Below, one piece after another: positions 4,517-5,924 of a stretch of 5,924 nt of DNA. Origin of the DNA: Spirochaetales bacterium (lineage in GTDB: Bacteria; Spirochaetota; Spirochaetia; DSM-27196; SLST01); contig JANQQY010000249.1 of the NCBI GenBank assembly GCA_028284845.1, forward strand, positions 1-5,924. The letters run 5' to 3'. Below the pieces are notes generated by a model. The model saw only the letters and a program-made list of their open reading frames with translations. It was not told where the DNA came from and searched no databases. How positions within the stretch are numbered: position 1 is the stretch's first letter; every line of letters begins with the position of its first letter. Made by a program: the position numbers and the translations under genes.

Positions 4517-5924
4517 ATGAACCGACCAAACGTCCTTTTTATTCTTTCAGATCAGCACAATGCCAGATTGGCCGGATACGCCGGACACCCTGTCGTGCAG
4601 ACTCCGGCTCTCGACACACTCGCTGCCGAAGGCGTCTCGTTTGACGCCTCGTTCTGCAACAATACGATCTGCACTCCCAGTCGAGTGAGCTTCCTCTCCG
4701 GGCAGTATTGCCACAACCACGGCTACTACGGTCTCTCCGGACCGCACCCGGAGCGGCTTCCGTCGATGCTCAGTCACTTCAGATCGTCGGGCTACACCAC
4801 GGGCGCTATTGGGAAGATGCACTGTCCCGACTACTGGATCGAGGATCATGCAGACACCTTCCTCGAGGCTGCGAACTCGAGTATTGGCGGGAGCCCCGAA
4901 TACGAGGCCTACCTACGCGAGCACGAGCTTCTGCATCTTCGTGATGATCGCAGATACCCCGAGCATCCGGCGATGTCCCTCGACGCGCGACCGTCAAGCC
5001 TCGAGTACGAGCATACGGTAGACGCCTGGATCAGCCGGCAATGCATCGACTTCATCGATTCGGCGTCTGCCGGTCGGAAGCCTTTCTTCCTTCACATGAG
5101 CTTCCCTCACCCGCACCAGGTCTACGCGCCGGCACGGGAGTTCTGGGATCTCTATCCGGAAGACCGGATCGAGTTGCCGCCAAACGGCGACTGGTCGCTT
5201 GAGAACAAGGCGCCCCATCTGCGGGCGATGGCCGAAGGATTTGCGACCGGATCATGGACACTATTCGAGCAACGAACACATGAGGCGGGACGCCTTCGCA
5301 AGCTTCGCGGCTACTACGGCGTCATCACTCAGGTGGACCGTGCGATTGGAAGCGTGATCGAACACCTCAGATCGAACGGCCTGCTGGAGAACACCATCGT
5401 CGTCTACAGTTCGGACCACGGGGAGTACGCCTGCGAGCACGGAATCCTCGAGAAGGCGCCGGGGATCTGCTCAGAGGCCGTCACTCGAATCCCGATGCTC
5501 TGGAGGGTCGGGCGTGAGGTCTGCTCAGAACGCGGAGACCACCGCAGAGGCGTCACCGACTCGCTCGTTACCCAGAGCATCGATGTCTCAGCGACCCTCG
5601 CTGAACTCTGCGGCGTAGGTAGTATCGCCACGAGCGACGGGCACTCGTACGCCAACCATCTGTTTGGCGCGGCGGACACAGATGAGCCGGGAGAACGAAG
5701 TCAGACAGAGAATCGGATCGCGCTTACGGAGGCGCCGTACTCGAAGTCGATCACAGACGGAAGATATCGGCTTGTGCATTATCCAAAAGCGATGTTTCGC
5801 GACGAGTATCCAGGGGGATTTGGCGAGCTCTACGACCGTGAGAGCGACCCTTGGGAGGTGAACAACCTCTACTTCGAGCCGGAGTTCGCAGATACCGTAC
5901 TCGAACTGCGCCGACGACTTCTCG
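4517..5924 (+). CDS. Type I sulfatase (formylglycine-dependent), 3' truncated, predicted cytoplasmic
   Basis: The frame is open from ATG 4517 to the window edge (469 codons plus one base). The protein starts M-N-R-P-N-V-L-F-I-L-S-D-Q-H, the usual first strand of sulfatases, with D12 as a metal ligand. C52-T-P-S-R56 is the sulfatase signature, and C52 would be oxidised to formylglycine. Other expected active-site parts are present: G-K100-M-H102, H193 and P-H198-P-H200 (strand plus loop), D300-H301-G (metal site) and K313. The end of the visible part, G-E-L-Y-D-R-E-S-D-P-W-E-V-N-N-L, is the standard C-terminal block, so only a few tens of residues at most are probably missing. There is no signal peptide, and about ten cysteines fit a cytoplasmic location. 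It would hydrolyse sulfate esters from an imported sugar. The S1 subfamily and the substrate cannot be assigned. A maturation enzyme (FGE or anSME) must lie elsewhere. Confidence 0.92.
   Translation, partial: MNRPNVLFILSDQHNARLAGYAGHPVVQTPALDTLAAEGVSFDASFCNNTICTPSRVSFLSGQYCHNHGYYGLSGPHPERLPSMLSHFRSSGYTTGAIGKMHCPDYWIEDHADTFLEAANSSIGGSPEYEAYLREHELLHLRDDRRYPEHPAMSLDARPSSLEYEHTVDAWISRQCIDFIDSASAGRKPFFLHMSFPHPHQVYAPAREFWDLYPEDRIELPPNGDWSLENKAPHLRAMAEGFATGSWTLFEQRTHEAGRLRKLRGYYGVITQVDRAIGSVIEHLRSNGLLENTIVVYSSDHGEYACEHGILEKAPGICSEAVTRIPMLWRVGREVCSERGDHRRGVTDSLVTQSIDVSATLAELCGVGSIATSDGHSYANHLFGAADTDEPGERSQTENRIALTEAPYSKSITDGRYRLVHYPKAMFRDEYPGGFGELYDRESDPWEVNNLYFEPEFADTVLELRRRLL

Noticed and set aside
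1..5924. CRISPR array, insertion sequence, tRNA, phage or toxin-antitoxin system
   Set aside because: No regularly spaced repeats, transposase-like frame, cloverleaf or small gene pair was found; nearly all the sequence is explained by five adjacent metabolic and transport genes.

Overview
The window looks like part of a carbohydrate-utilisation locus from a moderately GC-rich bacterium. All convincing genes are on the + strand. The organism is probably a free-living spirochaete (Spirochaetaceae-like), but this is an inference. It rests mainly on the N-terminus of the solute-binding protein, where a hydrophobic signal ends in a V-I-A / T-G-A-E-E junction, a style I associate with periplasmic proteins of that group. 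The sequence alone does not prove taxonomy.

Layout. Positions 1-277 hold the 3' end of a gene for a sialidase-like (BNR-type) beta-propeller protein. Eleven bases later, with its ribosome binding site overlapping the previous stop codon, comes a 188-residue cupin of the ureidoglycolate lyase (AllA)-like type (289-855). About 100 bp follow without a gene, and they carry two perfect inverted repeats (10 and 11 bp) interleaved in A-B-A'-B' order. Next comes an ABC sugar importer without its ATPase: an LplB-type permease (954-1919), a YtcP-type permease overlapping it by 7 bp (1913-2803), and an extracytoplasmic solute-binding protein (2843-4486). A strong intrinsic terminator follows at once. 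Its T-tract directly abuts the ATG of a type I sulfatase (4517 to the window end), which runs off the window with only its extreme C-terminus missing.

How the genes could work together. The importer would bring in an oligosaccharide or modified sugar. The sulfatase has a CTPSR formylglycine motif but no signal peptide, so it would remove sulfate in the cytoplasm after import. The propeller protein may act on the same glycan, and the cupin would act on a small downstream metabolite. The exact substrate cannot be read from the sequence. No ATP-binding subunit, transcription regulator or sulfatase-maturating enzyme is present in the window.

The gene content is that of an ordinary accessory catabolic operon. 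The least explained parts are the interleaved inverted repeats at 844-921 and the fusion of terminator, ribosome binding site and start codon at 4488-4519. I see no CRISPR array, tRNA, rRNA, insertion sequence, phage gene or defence system.
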